A stretch of DNA of 64,000 nucleotides, taken from assembly GCF_032854445.1 (NCBI RefSeq), contig NC_088300.1, forward strand, positions 9,982,001-10,046,000. The letters run 5' to 3'. Both the position numbers and the translations under genes were made by a program. The stretch is from Liolophura sinensis (taxonomy: Eukaryota > Mollusca > Polyplacophora > Chitonida > Chitonidae). Positions within the stretch are counted from its first letter, which is position 1. Every line of letters begins with the position of its first letter. A model generated the notes under the pieces. The model searched no databases. It was not told where the DNA came from and saw only the letters and a list, made by a program, of their open reading frames with translations. Of the stretch, positions 21,401 to 33,378 are shown one piece after another.

Positions 21401-24400
21401 TGGATCTTTCACTTTTCAGGAGGTCTATGTCAGATATACAACATATATTGTCCCTAATGCTGGATAGTGATCAACAAAGGGAGATTATACGCACAGATAA
21501 CTGGACAATTTTTCCTGATAGCTTTGCCTTTCATTACCTAATGTTCCCTGAGTTTCATCATTATCTTATTTCACTTTGTATACTGGAAGTCGTGCAAGAG
21601 TAACATATACTTGCACATTACAACGGCAATCAGAGGATGAGAACAGTTGAGTAATCCATTCAGAGTTCAGGAAGTCACTTTGAGCCTTGAATGATATGGC
21701 TCAGTGTTTAAAATTAATATAATATAAAGTATTACGCGTAATGTCCAATTTAATTGCTCTTTATAACATCTTTCAGATGTGCCTCTACTAGTATGAGAAT
21801 GAGATCATTTCTGTAACTTGCTGATAATCAGATCACAGGTGTGTCAGAACTTAATTTCCAGGTGTTAATCCGCTCTATGAGCACTTGTCACTGATATTGT
21901 ATATATTTTACTCCATGTCAGTATATACTTTCCAAGATAACTACAACTCTGAACCTGAATATTCAATGTTTTCAGTGTTATTTTCATTCTATTACAGGGA
22001 ATTCATGTATACGACATGGCAATCCCAGTTACAACTAACACAAAAAATAAAGTTTTCTTTATGAAAATATACTTTTTCACAAAATACTCATAATTTATAA
22101 TTTGATCACCACTGCTGGTGTTATGTTAATTTACATGTAATCATTAAACTACTAACATATACAAGTACATGTTGTAAAACCAAGATAAATATTAACCATA
22201 TGGCCACTTAGGAACTGGAAGTCCACTATATGGTAAATGCATGACCCAGATTTATTTTATTTTATCATAAAGAATATAGCATAAAGTCCCTCAGACAGGG
22301 AATTTGCCATATCATCATCATCCACCATATTTCTGGTCAACTGTAAGATCTGTGAATATACAGCCAAGCATACAGAAAGATCACGTGTATTTACAATAAC
22401 AAGATGTAATTGTCTTATTGTACATAAATCGCGACAAAGCCTGGTCCACTATAATAGGCGGTAGGACAATTATCGGCAGTGTGCTTCTCGGCATTCTGTA
22501 GGTCACGAATTTTAGGACTGGAATGTATGCATCCAAACAGGCCTTGCCAAACAGAGTAAAGCAGAATGGTGCTGCACAGATACCACACCTTTTCTAACTG
22601 CTGGAAACTGAAAGGTCATCAACAGGGGAAGAAAATCCTGATAAAAGGAGATTAATAAAGGTGATAGAGCAATTCTCTGAAACGTGAATATGTAACTTCA
22701 GAAAACTGCTCATGAAGTGCGACTCCCAGCTGAGCTGACACTGAGTAATTCAGGATATCACTCAGTACAGACTTGATTTTGAATGGTCACCCAACTTTTT
22801 TCATGGAATCAACCATGGCTGACCAACATATGCTTTCACATTTACTTACGTGCCCTCACAATAAACTACCGGTAGGTCTTCATTCTGGGAACATTTTCAG
22901 TAATTTTAGTTAGTTTAGCACATTTACAGTTACAGCTGCACAATTTATTCCAGGAACAGTTTGCCAATTTTCACTGATCGTGCACAAACCGGCATGTCAG
23001 ACAGGATGTTTTATTCATCTCCGACTTCTTCGGGTCACAGAGCTATTGCTGTATCACTTGATCTCTGTCAAGAAAGGTACACGATTTTTATTCTGTTTAC
23101 TCTGATCGTGGAGGTAGAAAAGTCAATGTACGGATCAAAAAGTTACTGTGACGTGGTCATACTTTGGGATTATAATTCCATACATGCATGCAGACCTACT
23201 GATATCGGAGTTGTGCGGTGTTCAGAGAGGTCACTGTATCACTCTGTGACAGGACAGTGCTCAAGTCTTGTTTGAAAGATGATTTCATCTTATCATGACT
23301 AATCGCAAACTTGTCATCAAAATTAAAATCGATAAACTTAACTGGAAACAGTACGAAAGTTGCAGTTGCAATCAAGAATCAATCATTTGCAATCTTGAAC
23401 TTTCTCATTCACAAAGTTCATGATTTTTGGCTACGTTCCCTAAAGTACTTCCCGACTAAAAGTCAAAACAATGTATGTCATGTTTTCTACCTGTCACATG
23501 CATTATTGTATGTACAAACTTGTATGCAAGCCTGGATGTAAATTTTAAGTCAGTTAATAACTCTGAGCATGGACTGAAGAATATTTAATCACTAGAAGAA
23601 TAAAATATATACATGTTACAATGATGTACAATGATACCTGAGAACAGCCAGGTGTAAAGGCTCCTAACACCGAAAACAACACCCCTCTCTTTCCCTTGTA
23701 CAGCTCCCTCACATTAACAGGACTGGAGGGAGATCCATCATAAAGTTCAATGTCTGGTAAAGTATTTCCTGGCTGAAAGTCAAAACAATGTATTCAGCTC
23801 ACAATAATGTAGTCACTGTTTGTGTCTGTTGTTTTTCATTTTCCTTTTTTTTCTGTCATCAGGTTCTGTTCATGACATTGCCACTGTTAAACAGAGTTAA
23901 ATGTGGACTTTGATTCCATAAACCTCGACAGAACACTGAAATGCTCTTCCCAGAAAAACATGAACTGTTACAAGTGATATTTCTAGGGTACGTCTAAGAA
24001 ATACCTAACGTATGACTGACATGTAAATGATTAGTCCAAGATTGCTCTAATGTTAGGTTTGGCCAAAGTTTTGTTCAGCCAAGGATGGCCCCAAACCAAC
24101 ATCAGAGCGCACTCCATTAAAAACAAAATAAACCATCAAATACATTTGCAAGACCGGGAATTTGCAAACTCTTATGTTCCTTATCTTTTCGTCCGTCAAT
24201 TCATCACAAGTACAGCGCTGATCGTTTTTTTCCTAGTTTTTAAATGGAGCACGCTCTGACGTTGGTTTGGGACATCCTTGGCCCAACAATATTTTGCCAA
24301 ATCAAACTTCAGAGCAATCTCAGATTAAAGAATGTTCAACAATTTTCCATGGCATTTCAGTCTTCGCAACAATAAAGTGGTACTGTTTTGAAAACAGTGT

Positions 24401-24761
24401 AAACTCAAATAAAGTAATGATCAGTAAAATTTTGAAAGAACATTATTTATGCTCTATCCCATAAAGAGTTTGTTGTATCTAGTAGTAGGGACAGTGTCCT
24501 AAAATCCGGACAAACTGAAACAAACTGAAGCAGTGAACGAGTCAGCTGTCGAAAATTGTTGTTGTTGTCATTTGTATGTCGTCGATTGTGTAACCCCCGG
24601 CGTAAATGGTTCAGCTATGCTTTCAGTATTAAGACATACGAGAGAGATGAGACGCTCCTTAACATTGTAATTACCTTCATTGCCCGCTTCCAGTACATAT
24701 AAAGCGGGGGAATCAGTCGATTGACTGAAGTCTTTTGCGCGACTTGTATACAGGCAGCCAT
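18468..24761 (-). CDS. PRDX5: Peroxiredoxin-5 (atypical 2-Cys thioredoxin peroxidase)
   Basis: Reduces hydrogen peroxide, alkyl hydroperoxides and peroxynitrite using thioredoxin. Exons on the minus strand: 24761-24675, 23772-23638, 20608-20567, 20431-20342, 19298-19204, 18585-18468; phases join cleanly into 188 residues. The peroxidatic cysteine lies in GAFTPGCS (Cys72). The resolving cysteine is in the C-terminal block [11 protein letters not shown] (Cys174), with an additional cysteine three residues later. The block KMLADP and the region around [11 protein letters not shown] are also family hallmarks. The first 29 residues ([16 protein letters not shown]...) are basic with no acidic residue, as expected of a mitochondrial presequence, and the PRDX5 core begins in exon 2. 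The C-terminus ends LGELHH and has no SKL- or SQL-like peroxisomal signal, unlike the mammalian protein. A perfect CRE lies 19 bp upstream of the start codon. Confidence 0.96.
19465..19617 (-). mobile_element. SINE A, 5'-truncated, with target-site duplication
   Basis: Tail-proximal 150 bp only, flanked by the direct repeat GTCATGTCTC at 19454-19463 and 19618-19627. The truncation point coincides with the target-site duplication, so it was incomplete at insertion. In a PRDX5 intron. Confidence 0.92.
20609..23637. other. PRDX5 intron 2, no recognised element
   Basis: Three kilobases of A/T-rich sequence. I see no exon with a family signature; 20697-20830 may hold a decayed dispersed repeat but cannot be assigned. 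Confidence 0.4.
24036..24325. mobile_element. MITE with long terminal inverted repeats
   Basis: The left arm (24036-24125; GGCCCCAAACCAACATCAGA) and right arm (24236-24325; complement of GACGTTGGTTTGGGACATCC) are inverted copies about 85 bp long and roughly 85% identical, separated by about 110 bp of non-coding DNA. Both arms include AGATTGCTCT at their outer ends. In PRDX5 intron 1. Confidence 0.8.
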
Positions 24762-24779
24762 TTTCCCGTTACTCTCTAA

Positions 24780-24787
24780 TGACGTCA
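24780..24787 (-). promoter_or_regulatory. Perfect CRE next to PRDX5 start
   Basis: TGACGTCA lies 19 bp upstream of the PRDX5 initiation codon at 24761, so in the core promoter or the 5' leader. CREB/ATF-type sites are common in housekeeping and stress-gene promoters. I saw no clear antioxidant response element beside it. Confidence 0.45.
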
Positions 24788-25215
24788 CTGCTCAGAAAAC
24801 TCCTAAGAGGGGAATCCTCAACATTTCAGTAATTCTAAGAATTCTGACCGTTGCGTTAGAAATGAATGTAATGAATGTCATTGGCAATCTATTTGTGTAC
24901 GAATGTATTTATTGGAGTTGAATGATGTGGGTGAATAATTTACGTATATGAGGTCTTTCAGGTTTATCGGAAGAGCTGGGAAGCTGACCGTGCCTGGCCT
25001 GGATGAGCCGGATTTATACCAGAAATCAGTCATAGATTACATGTGACTGTTATAGGTAGTGCACAAAGATCCATTCATACCCGGGCCCGATTTTCCTGAT
25101 ACTTCATTTATCTTATTCAATTTAAAATGGATTTGTGACTACATGCACAGGCTTAATTAATATTACCACTTCCACCATTTAATTATATACTTTTTCGTTT
25201 TATATACTCTTTAGT

Positions 25216-25218
<3 letters not shown>

Positions 25219-25282
<64 letters not shown>
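25219..25282. repeat. (TA)n microsatellite
   Basis: An uninterrupted TA run of about 64 bp, followed by shorter TA tracts to 25370. The flanks CTTTTTCGTTTTATATA and TATAAAAAGACGAAAAAG are near-complementary, so the block can form a large hairpin. Between PRDX5 and the tetraspanin gene. Confidence 0.9.
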
Positions 25283-25285
<3 letters not shown>

Positions 25286-25451
25286 GGAATTAATATTACC
25301 CATTTAATTATATATATATATAGACGTAATTAATTTTACCTCTTTTTTTTAAGTTTATATATATAAAAAGACGAAAAAGTAGGAATTTTAATTATGTCGC
25401 TCATGTAGTCGCAAATCCAATGTATTTGAAAATCTCATGCATCGGGAATAT

Positions 25452-25768
25452 GATAAAAATAACACATGTTATTGGGGTTTAACATCGTATTTAACAATTT
25501 TCCAGTCGTATGACGACGAGGAGTCATTGGGTGTGTGAACATATACTGTGTCTTCTTGCGAGTCGAAGACACCCGACATGACACCCCATCCAGTCACATT
25601 ATACTGACACCGGATCAACTCTTTCCTTGCTCTAACCTCTCAGTGCAAAGCGAGCCAAGAACAAGTACCATTTTTTAAAGTCTTTGCTATGACCTGAACC
25701 GAGTTTGATATCGGGTCTCCCGACTTCGAGCCGGACGCTGAAATCATAAAGCCACCGAAGCGGTAAAA
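25452..25768. mobile_element. Dispersed repeat family B (SINE-like), longer copy
   Basis: Starts GGGGTTTAACATCGTATTTA and ends GCCACCGAAGCGGT, sharing ordered blocks with 11774-12012. The end contains a GACTTCGAGCCGG segment resembling a reversed tRNA-type B box. Lies between PRDX5 and the tetraspanin gene. Confidence 0.65.
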
Positions 25769-26410
25769 AAATGACTTGAAATTCATACAACTCTGTATTG
25801 TTTGAATGGAGTATGAAAATTTAAGTGTTAAGAAATCAGGTCTAGGTATGAATGGATTTATGTGTGCTAGTTATAAGAGTCACGTAATTATTGACTACGC
25901 AACAACCCGAATTTAAGTGGTTTCAGCCAATTTCTGATGAGAATCAGAAAAAAAACCCATAAGAATTACTAGTACATTACTATTAAAGAGTCTATCTTAA
26001 AGGAATGGCCGTCTGTATGTAGCTGAATAAACACACGGGAGAACGGACATGCTAATAATGTACTGATACCCTTCCTTATCATCCTTACTATTATGTAAAT
26101 ATAGATGCATAGTAGTCCCAGACCCGTTACAGACACGAGAATATAAAGTTGCATTGTACTTGGTTATAGATAAAGTCCAACATCTGAAAGGGGAGTAAAC
26201 CAAATTTTAAATATAGCAACCGTTTCTAGTGTAAATCGTCTGGTAATCAATGGCACGTGACCTATAGGTTTACTATAGTATATTTTTGTGAATTAGATTT
26301 AATCACAGAATTGTGGTCTGTTCAAAAATGCGTAATTATGGGAGCATCACATAGCCTATACAAAAAGAAAAATACTCAAATATCAGAATTCGACTCGCTA
26401 TATACCATGG

Positions 26411-26532
26411 AGACGTCACATTGAATGCAGAACGTTCTGACGTCAAGAAATCGTCGCACATTTCATGTTGGTGCATAGGCGGCTACATCATTATAATGTA
26501 ATCATGATGACGTCATCCTGGGTATTGTGACG
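26411..26532 (+). promoter_or_regulatory. Cluster of CRE (CREB/ATF) sites upstream of tetraspanin gene
   Basis: Two perfect palindromic TGACGTCA sites at 26438-26445 and 26508-26515, a near-perfect AGACGTCA at 26411-26418 and a half site TGACG at 26528-26532 lie within 122 bp, 150-270 bp upstream of the start codon at 26683. Such clustering suggests cAMP- or stress-responsive control, but binding is inference. Confidence 0.55.
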
Positions 26533-26682
26533 TTTTACTATTGTTCCGATATTGTAATTTGAACAGCGTTGAGTTACGTTATCATGGCGGATTTTTCGAC
26601 GTTCTTGCCTGTGTAAACAGTATCACGACGAGATGTAATGTCGAGGTTTAGAGACAAGTTATAGGATGGAACTAGGCAGACG

Positions 26683-29600
26683 ATGGGAGTACCGGCCGTT
26701 CGCCTTTCAGAGAAATCCAGGAAACGTCTAGGCCTTGTTTCTGCTGTTGCCAACTTCATTTGTGTTATTCCGTCGTTGATGTTGTTCGGTATAGGAGGCT
26801 ACATAGAGGTGGGCAAAGTTACTTTGTTATGTAAGACAAGAGACATGTGCCATAGCTTGCACATGCATGCTAGATGCTAAGGTTCACTTATATTTTCATA
26901 GCCTGCCTGACATTGGCAAACTGTTGTAATTAATCATTATATCTTACATGGAAGAAGAGACAGTCCCACTCCAATCACGTAACAGACTAGACTCAGTGTG
27001 AAAAGAAATGCGCTGTCCTGTCCTGATAAGCAATAGCCTATAGGCAAACATGTAACGGGTTGTATAGGCATTCAGTCCTTCCTATGTACCCTTCTTTGGA
27101 CTAAATAAGCTTATATCATGGTTATACATAAGAATGTAGGCCTTTTGTAAGTGTATAGGGCTATTTCTGATGAAACCATTTTATTTATCATTCCACAATA
27201 TGTTTCTTTCGCAACCCGTTTGATGTCGGATCAACCAAAATGATACACATATGGTCTTGGCTGCGATTACTATAGTAGGCCCTGTTTGACCGAGTTATAG
27301 GCCTATAGGCCTGCGGTCTATGAAAGCTAATTATGTTATTCATGATTAGGAGGACACACCAATGTAATCATTAGTGTATTGAACATTATACACATTACAC
27401 TATAGCAAGCATTACGATATAGTATACACGTAGTATTATACAACTGATGGATCTGTGGTTGGTCGCCTGTTTCCCACGGGCTCTGCGTTTCCTTCTACCA
27501 TAAACCTGGCTGCCGTCGTGTAAATGAAATATCCTTGAGTACGGCGTAAAACTCAAATGTAATAAATAAATTATTTATTTATTCATTTGGTTGGTGTTTT
27601 ACGCCGTACTCAAGAATATTTCACTTATACGACGGCGGCCAGCATTATGGGTGCGTAGTTATTCGGTGGTCCAATATTCCTCAGGTGTCAAAAGGTAAAA
27701 TTTTGGACCACCGAATAAATATCTTGTGTTATATCGTATTCCACATTTCATTTTGTACCTACATGTTATCACTTACTCAGTTAAATATCAGGACCATTTC
27801 TGTACATTTACATTATTTTCTTCGGTGACCGAGAGCAGCCGAAGGTCCTTGCAATGTGGTCATGGGTGGCTCTCATGGATACCATACCCAGGGCCCTCTC
27901 GCGTTGTTCTGGAGTCAATCGAGGCATTACTTTGGTGGTTTTTAGACAGTGGGCAAGTGCAGCGCACTGTGTGTAGCGTTTTTATACACTTATTACATGT
28001 GCAGTTGCGGCGATCCATGGTTCACGTGATTTTTCAACTTCCTTCGTTGTCTCAACACGAATTCGTGTGGGTGTATATGACGCTTGTCGCACATGGGAAT
28101 ATGTTTCGTACAATGTTTTCCGACAATAATTTGGTATTAATTTGCTGAAAAGGCTGGTTAAAACTCTCAATAAGCATGTGATGCAATATGCATATGTGCA
28201 TGTCCCAAAGTGGAAAATTCTTCGGTGTGGTGCTCAAAACCGGAAATGAATGTTAAATAAATAAGGACTTGAATCATTTTGCTCTTCTAAAGGCCACCAA
28301 AGACCACACTGTTATTCTGGTTTATGCTTTCAAACAGTTTAAAGTATTTCTTATTTTAAAAGTCTACATTTGCAGTGCCTTATTTGCTTGTAAATTTGTA
28401 AATAAGTTGATCAGTTATGAAATTGTTTCCAAGTTTTACTTCTATTTTGTCCACAGGCAGCCATCCAAGACAAAGTTGATCTGATTCGAGATTACAGCGG
28501 CCATTTTCTCCCTCCAATGATTATAAGTATTGGCTTCATTTACTTAGTTGTAAATCTGGCCGGCGGGAAGATCTGCATGGACAACGCCAAGCCGGAGAAG
28601 CGGAAAAAGATGAGGTCGGTGTTCGCCATCTACATTTACGTGTCAACTGTTATGTGCATCTTGATTATTCTCACATCCATTTTCTGCTTCGCTCAAATCA
28701 TCCACCTCCACAAAGCCTTCCACAACGGTATTGCCGTCGCCATGAAGAAATACCGATTTAATCTGCGCCTGAAGGAAACCATTGATAGGTTGCAAATTGA
28801 ATTCAAGTGCTGTGGAAACACGGCGTACACAGACTGGTTCTCCACACCTTGGATTGACGAACAATACCTGGCATTAGATTCCTCAGGTGTCAAAAGGTAA
28901 AATATTGGACAACCGAATAAATATCCTGTGTTTTATCGTATTCCAGATTTCATATTGTACCTACATGTTATCACTTACTCAGTTAAATGTCAAGACCATT
29001 TCTCTACATTTACATTATTTTCTTCCATATATATAATGTTTACATCTATATTTTTTGTGTTTTAATGGCAATAGACCGTGACGTCCTGCTTGGATGCCGT
29101 TCACATTTATACACCGATATGAATATACGCCTATATAAACGTTTCTGATTGTCACAATATAAAAATGCTGCACTGGAAGACCGTTTATGGCGAATACCTT
29201 TTCCATTTCATCACATTGTTGATATTTCACGTTTGAAAGCTCAATGGGATAACATTCTAATTAAACATTTGTCTGTACAGTCGACTGACCAGTGGTCACT
29301 ACCTGAACGATGACACTCCCTTTAGCTGTTGTAACGTGGAGGCAATCCGGCCGTGTATACACCATCGAGTTCTGCAGAAACACTACAACTACGATTCCGC
29401 GGAGGAACTGACCCTCTATACGACCGGCTGTAGAGACGCCTTGGTCAACATATACGGCAGTCAGCTGCTGACCAATGTCGGAATTATCATCCTCGTCATC
29501 GCCGTCCTACAGGTTTGACATTGCTACGTTCATATCCACTTTAAGAAAGCACTATAGATAACAACCAAAAGAAGTTTTTGGATGGTTAAACGTACAGAAT

Positions 29601-30647
29601 ACAATTAAGTGAGATGAAGAGCTAAGCATCCATAATCTTCCGCGAAAAGCAATTCTGTGTAAAGGGTGTTCTGTAAAAGGCGTTGTTCAAACAGCCTTGG
29701 CCAGTAGAGAGGAAAGCAGGCTGTCAGTTACCACCACTAGTTGCTTATAATTCCATATTCTGTTATTCTTTCAGATAACTGTGGTGGTATGCGCCAGGCT
29801 CTTGCAAACCTCGGCTCTCTTGTCCATCAAAAAGCATAAACCCACGGGCTCCGCGGAGGGCTGGCTCATTCCATGGCCAAACCCAAAGCACGGTGAGTTA
29901 GGTAGTGATTTTGTAGAGACCAGACGAGCTATTATTCAACGTCGGAAAGCCACTATGTAGTGGATCGAACAGAGTTGATCACAGAATACGAAATCAGAGC
30001 AATAACAGATGCAGCAAAATTTCAAATGACTAGAACCATGAACATGAAGCTGTCGTCGGTTTTAACATTGCCTGTTCCCAAACAAAATGCTATTATACTT
30101 TTTCATGACAACCATATTATTGTTCACATTCGCCACAGATGTCTCTGACCTGGACGATGAAGGTTTGGCAGATGATGGTGACACGGGGTGCACTGACAAA
30201 TCCCCAGTGTCAGAAGGGGACATTAGCTCTTCCAATTCGAAACAGATGATGTCACCCAGACCGGCAACCCTTGAGGACCAGTCCTACAGCACGCACGGTC
30301 TGGCCGGACCACCTCCGCCACCGCCGCCTCTACCTCCCTCATTTGGGGCCGCGTTCAACCAAAGCAATAACCACGCGAACATGAACTTCCACAACCGCCG
30401 CCGCTTCCCTGTGGCGCCTCCTCCACCGCCTGCTTCACCACTGCCTCCCCGCCTGCCTCCACCACCTGGAGACAACAGGCGGCACTCTCTGTTGAGAACT
30501 TCAGAACGACACAGAACTTCCCCTTTAGTGCTGTTAAACCGAAGGCGGGAAAATGTTCCGCTCAGAAGGCAAAACAGCAGGACATTCCCCCCAAACATCC
30601 CTTTATACCAAAATGGCTTCTATAGGAACTGTTTGACTGATAAATGA
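26683..30647 (+). CDS. PRPH2-like: Peripherin-2/ROM1-like tetraspanin with proline-rich tail
   Basis: Four-pass membrane protein of the tetraspanin superfamily, closest to the photoreceptor disc-rim proteins peripherin-2 and ROM1. Exons: 26683-26808, 28457-28896, 29281-29512, 29775-29892, 30139-30647; phases fit and give 474 residues. Membrane segments: about 17-40, 62-79, 99-124 and, spanning the exon 3/4 junction, about 250-275. The large outer loop has LQIEFKCCGN (Cys160-161), DWF, PFSCCN (Cys205-206), RPCI (Cys214) and GCRDAL (Cys239): the six intramolecular cysteines of the family. The equivalent of vertebrate Cys150, which forms the intermolecular disulfide, is a leucine. After TM4 comes SAEGWL, matching vertebrate SEGWLL. 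Exon 5 encodes an acidic stretch, runs of 5-7 prolines (about residues 365-425) and an Arg-rich end. Role in this animal is unknown; a rhabdom or membrane-curvature role would be inference. Confidence 0.9.
27446..27571 (+). mobile_element. SINE A fragment, tail-to-tail with next copy
   Basis: Diverged 3' half ending in AATAAATAAA, directly joined to a reverse-oriented copy. In tetraspanin intron 1. Confidence 0.82.
27571..27650 (-). mobile_element. SINE A fragment, inverted partner
   Basis: The last 80 bp of the SINE in opposite orientation, with the tails abutting. Together they form an imperfect palindrome of about 160 bp. Confidence 0.85.
27676..27823 (+). repeat. Duplicated copy of tetraspanin exon 2 end and intron 2 start
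   Basis: These 148 bp match 28878-29025 at about 94% identity (I count 9 differences). The source segment spans the last 19 bases of exon 2, its GTAAAA donor and 129 bp of intron 2. The copy sits 1.2 kb upstream in intron 1, in the same orientation, so it offers a spare donor without an acceptor. It ends where the transposase fragment begins. In the copy, a perfect 14-bp inverted repeat (ATTCGGTGGTCCAA and its complement) encloses the exon-derived core. Confidence 0.9.
27820..27927 (-). pseudogene. Tc1/mariner-like transposase, N-terminal fragment
   Basis: Read on the minus strand from the ATG at 27927, 36 codons begin MPRLTPEQRERALGM and continue through ATHDHIARTFGCSRS. This is the start of the helix-turn-helix DNA-binding domain typical of Tc1/IS630-type transposases in invertebrates. 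The frame is lost at about 27820, where an unrelated duplicated segment begins, so the catalytic DDE domain is absent. About 300 bp on the high-coordinate side (27928-28240) probably belong to the same dead element, but I could not identify a terminal inverted repeat. It lies in intron 1 of the tetraspanin gene. Confidence 0.72.
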
Positions 30648-33378
30648 TAAGAGTCCACCATTTTGGAGAAAACCTTTAGATTGTGATGGATATACTGGAA
30701 TCATGTATCTTGTGATCGCATTTGTAAACATAAATGTATTTTTGTCTTGTTCTTTCTTTCTGTATATATTGATTTGATGACTGTATTATTGCGGATGGTG
30801 AAGTATAACTTGTTACAATAGACGTGACAAAATGAACATGACTGTATGATATATATCTGTATTATTTTGTGCATCGAATCTGTCTCATTGTGATATTCTT
30901 TTCATTCATATATGTATTGGTTACTTTGATAACATTTGTGTAGACATGTACATCAAATGGATCAAATACATTAATGTATCTTTAAAACAAGTGTCAATAT
31001 ATATTTTTTGTTACAACGAATTAATATAAATGTCGTATACAGATTGAGCATAAGTTTGATCTGTACTCTGCCTGGCTCTGCGAGCGTGTCGGTTTAAATT
31101 CTACCAGGAATTAATTACTCCACAGGCCTGGCTCCCTGATCACAAAGCGATCTCAAATCACTTTAAAATTGTTATTTCTTATGTAACAAGGCCACGATCT
31201 TGCTACTCAACTTTGGTACCATAAACTAAATTCCAGCTAAAACAGTAGATTTAATGATTGAAATTTTGACTGAAGTCTAAGATCATTTCGTGATCCTTGG
31301 GTCGGGTGTCATGGTCGCCACAATAGCCTCTGTTCCTTCCTCCAGGTACTAAATGGTCAAATTTGGAAACTGACATAAATCTGATTATGAGTGATTGATT
31401 CCCCTGATCGAAGATTACAGTGAACGATATTGACTGACCGATAAAGATTGATTGATTATTTGCTTCGCTGATTGGTTTGATTTGTTCTGTGATCCTGCCA
31501 GATTAGATTTATTAAGCTTAGTTTATACATCACCAGTGTAGCTGCCCGAGAACCGCAGTCAAACGCCTTCATTTGTCATGTTCCCCAAATGCAATAAGCC
31601 ATAGCGAGAGTACAAACCTCCGCCACAACTTTAAGGTACAAATGCCCTCAATACAGACTCAGGGACAATACTCTGGGTTAGTCCTGTCTTGCAATGGTGA
31701 AGAACAGATTAAGAAATTCCTGGATCGAGTAATATGCAGAGTACCAAAATATTAATGCACTGGTGCTTGGCCAAAATGTCATCCAAATCCGGTATGATAT
31801 AAGGTCTCACTACACCAATAAGAAGCCTGAATCAGGTGGAGATTACAGGCCAACGGATAGCAGGGAATATCAACACAACTGTACCTGCATGGCCCAGTAT
31901 ACCTCTGCATCCAGCACTATATAGGAAGCGAAGGCACTGTGACAGCCCAAACCTCTGCAATCACAGCTATAGGTACAAATCCCCTCACTACAAAGGGGCA
32001 ATACTCTGCATTTCTGTCCTGTCTGCAATTTTATGATGAAGTGTATAGTATCGAACATTCCTGGGTTCGGGTCCAGATGAACACTACAAAGTTAATAACA
32101 TAACATGCATAGCAGAGATAATTACTGAGAATCGTATAAAACAACTACTCAAGACAATAATCATGAGATAGTTCAGTGAAATGAACTTAATTCTCTACAC
32201 TTCGATATTTTCACCGAATCTGTATTTTTTGCACAATGCACTCATTCCGAATGTGACAAGTTCTGATAACGATAAATTAATATCTGTTCCACATTTGACT
32301 GCTCGAAGTCCCAGAAACATTTCGATGAAATAACTGGCATTATTCATTTTGGCTAATATTGAATTCACCGTTCTCGGGTTTACAGAAAGATATCTTAATC
32401 CTTCAACCTGGCTTGTTCTCAATTCCTATACAGTTAGGCCTATATCGTGAACTCTAAGCGTTAAATGGGGCGTTATTCTTTTTATTAATGACAAAGTAAA
32501 ATACTTCACAGTGTATAACATCTGTGTATGCTTTAATGCTTTAAACACATTACTTTTTCTTACAGACTGTACTACACAGATCATATGGGGATTAAAATTC
32601 TTTAATAAATTTCAATTAAACCAGTTTGCTTCTGCACTATCTCCCAACGGTTTGCACAATCTTTCAATCGCCTTTTCGTCCCTATTTTACAAGGAGATTA
32701 AATATTCATAAATCATCTGACCCGAAATCCAGATATAATGTCATTCCATTCTATCAAACTATTCCTACACTACGGGTTACTATCTCACGATGTCAAGCCT
32801 ACAATTTCTGCTTCACAAATTGTCAGCGAGTCCACTCTCCATGCATGTACAAGTTTCTTCCCTTAGTTTATACTTTGTTTCTGCGTGTAAATGTTTTGTG
32901 TATTATCATATGTAGTATTTTTACTTTTCTCACTCAGCATTCGATATAGCCTACTTTATTACGATAGAAAAATTGTATGGAATAGAGAACAAGTCCTTCT
33001 GGAATACATTCTCGCCATACGAGCTGGGACTAATATAACTGGCATATTAGTCCCAGATACGAGGTAGAGTCTCGATAGTTAGCGAGAGAATGGGCCAGTA
33101 CATTGAAAATATAATGCGGGCTATACAAGTACGTTCAAGCATCACGGATCGAGATATAACTTAAATGTCTTCTTGATTTCTGACACAATTTCCGTGCGAG
33201 ACTCGACCCGCATACTGAACTAATATTTTTACTTATTAATTTACATCACAGTTAGTGATATCTGAGAAGAATATACTACATTCCTCCCAAGTGATATCTA
33301 GGCCATGTATTCTCATTGAGGTGGTGACAACCAGAGGGAACTCTTTCGTTTTGGAGGTAAATTTGAGGTGTGTTTGCA
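30648..33378. other. Intergenic region between tetraspanin gene and TTC13
   Basis: Contains the tetraspanin 3' UTR (no canonical AATAAA in the first 400 bp) and the TTC13 upstream region. Only short unrelated open frames; no RNA gene or named element recognised. Confidence 0.45.

Noticed and set aside
29960-30148. Small open frame within tetraspanin intron 4
   Set aside because: It overlaps the intron/exon 5 border out of frame with the gene; the exon 5 acceptor at 30138 and phase explain the region.
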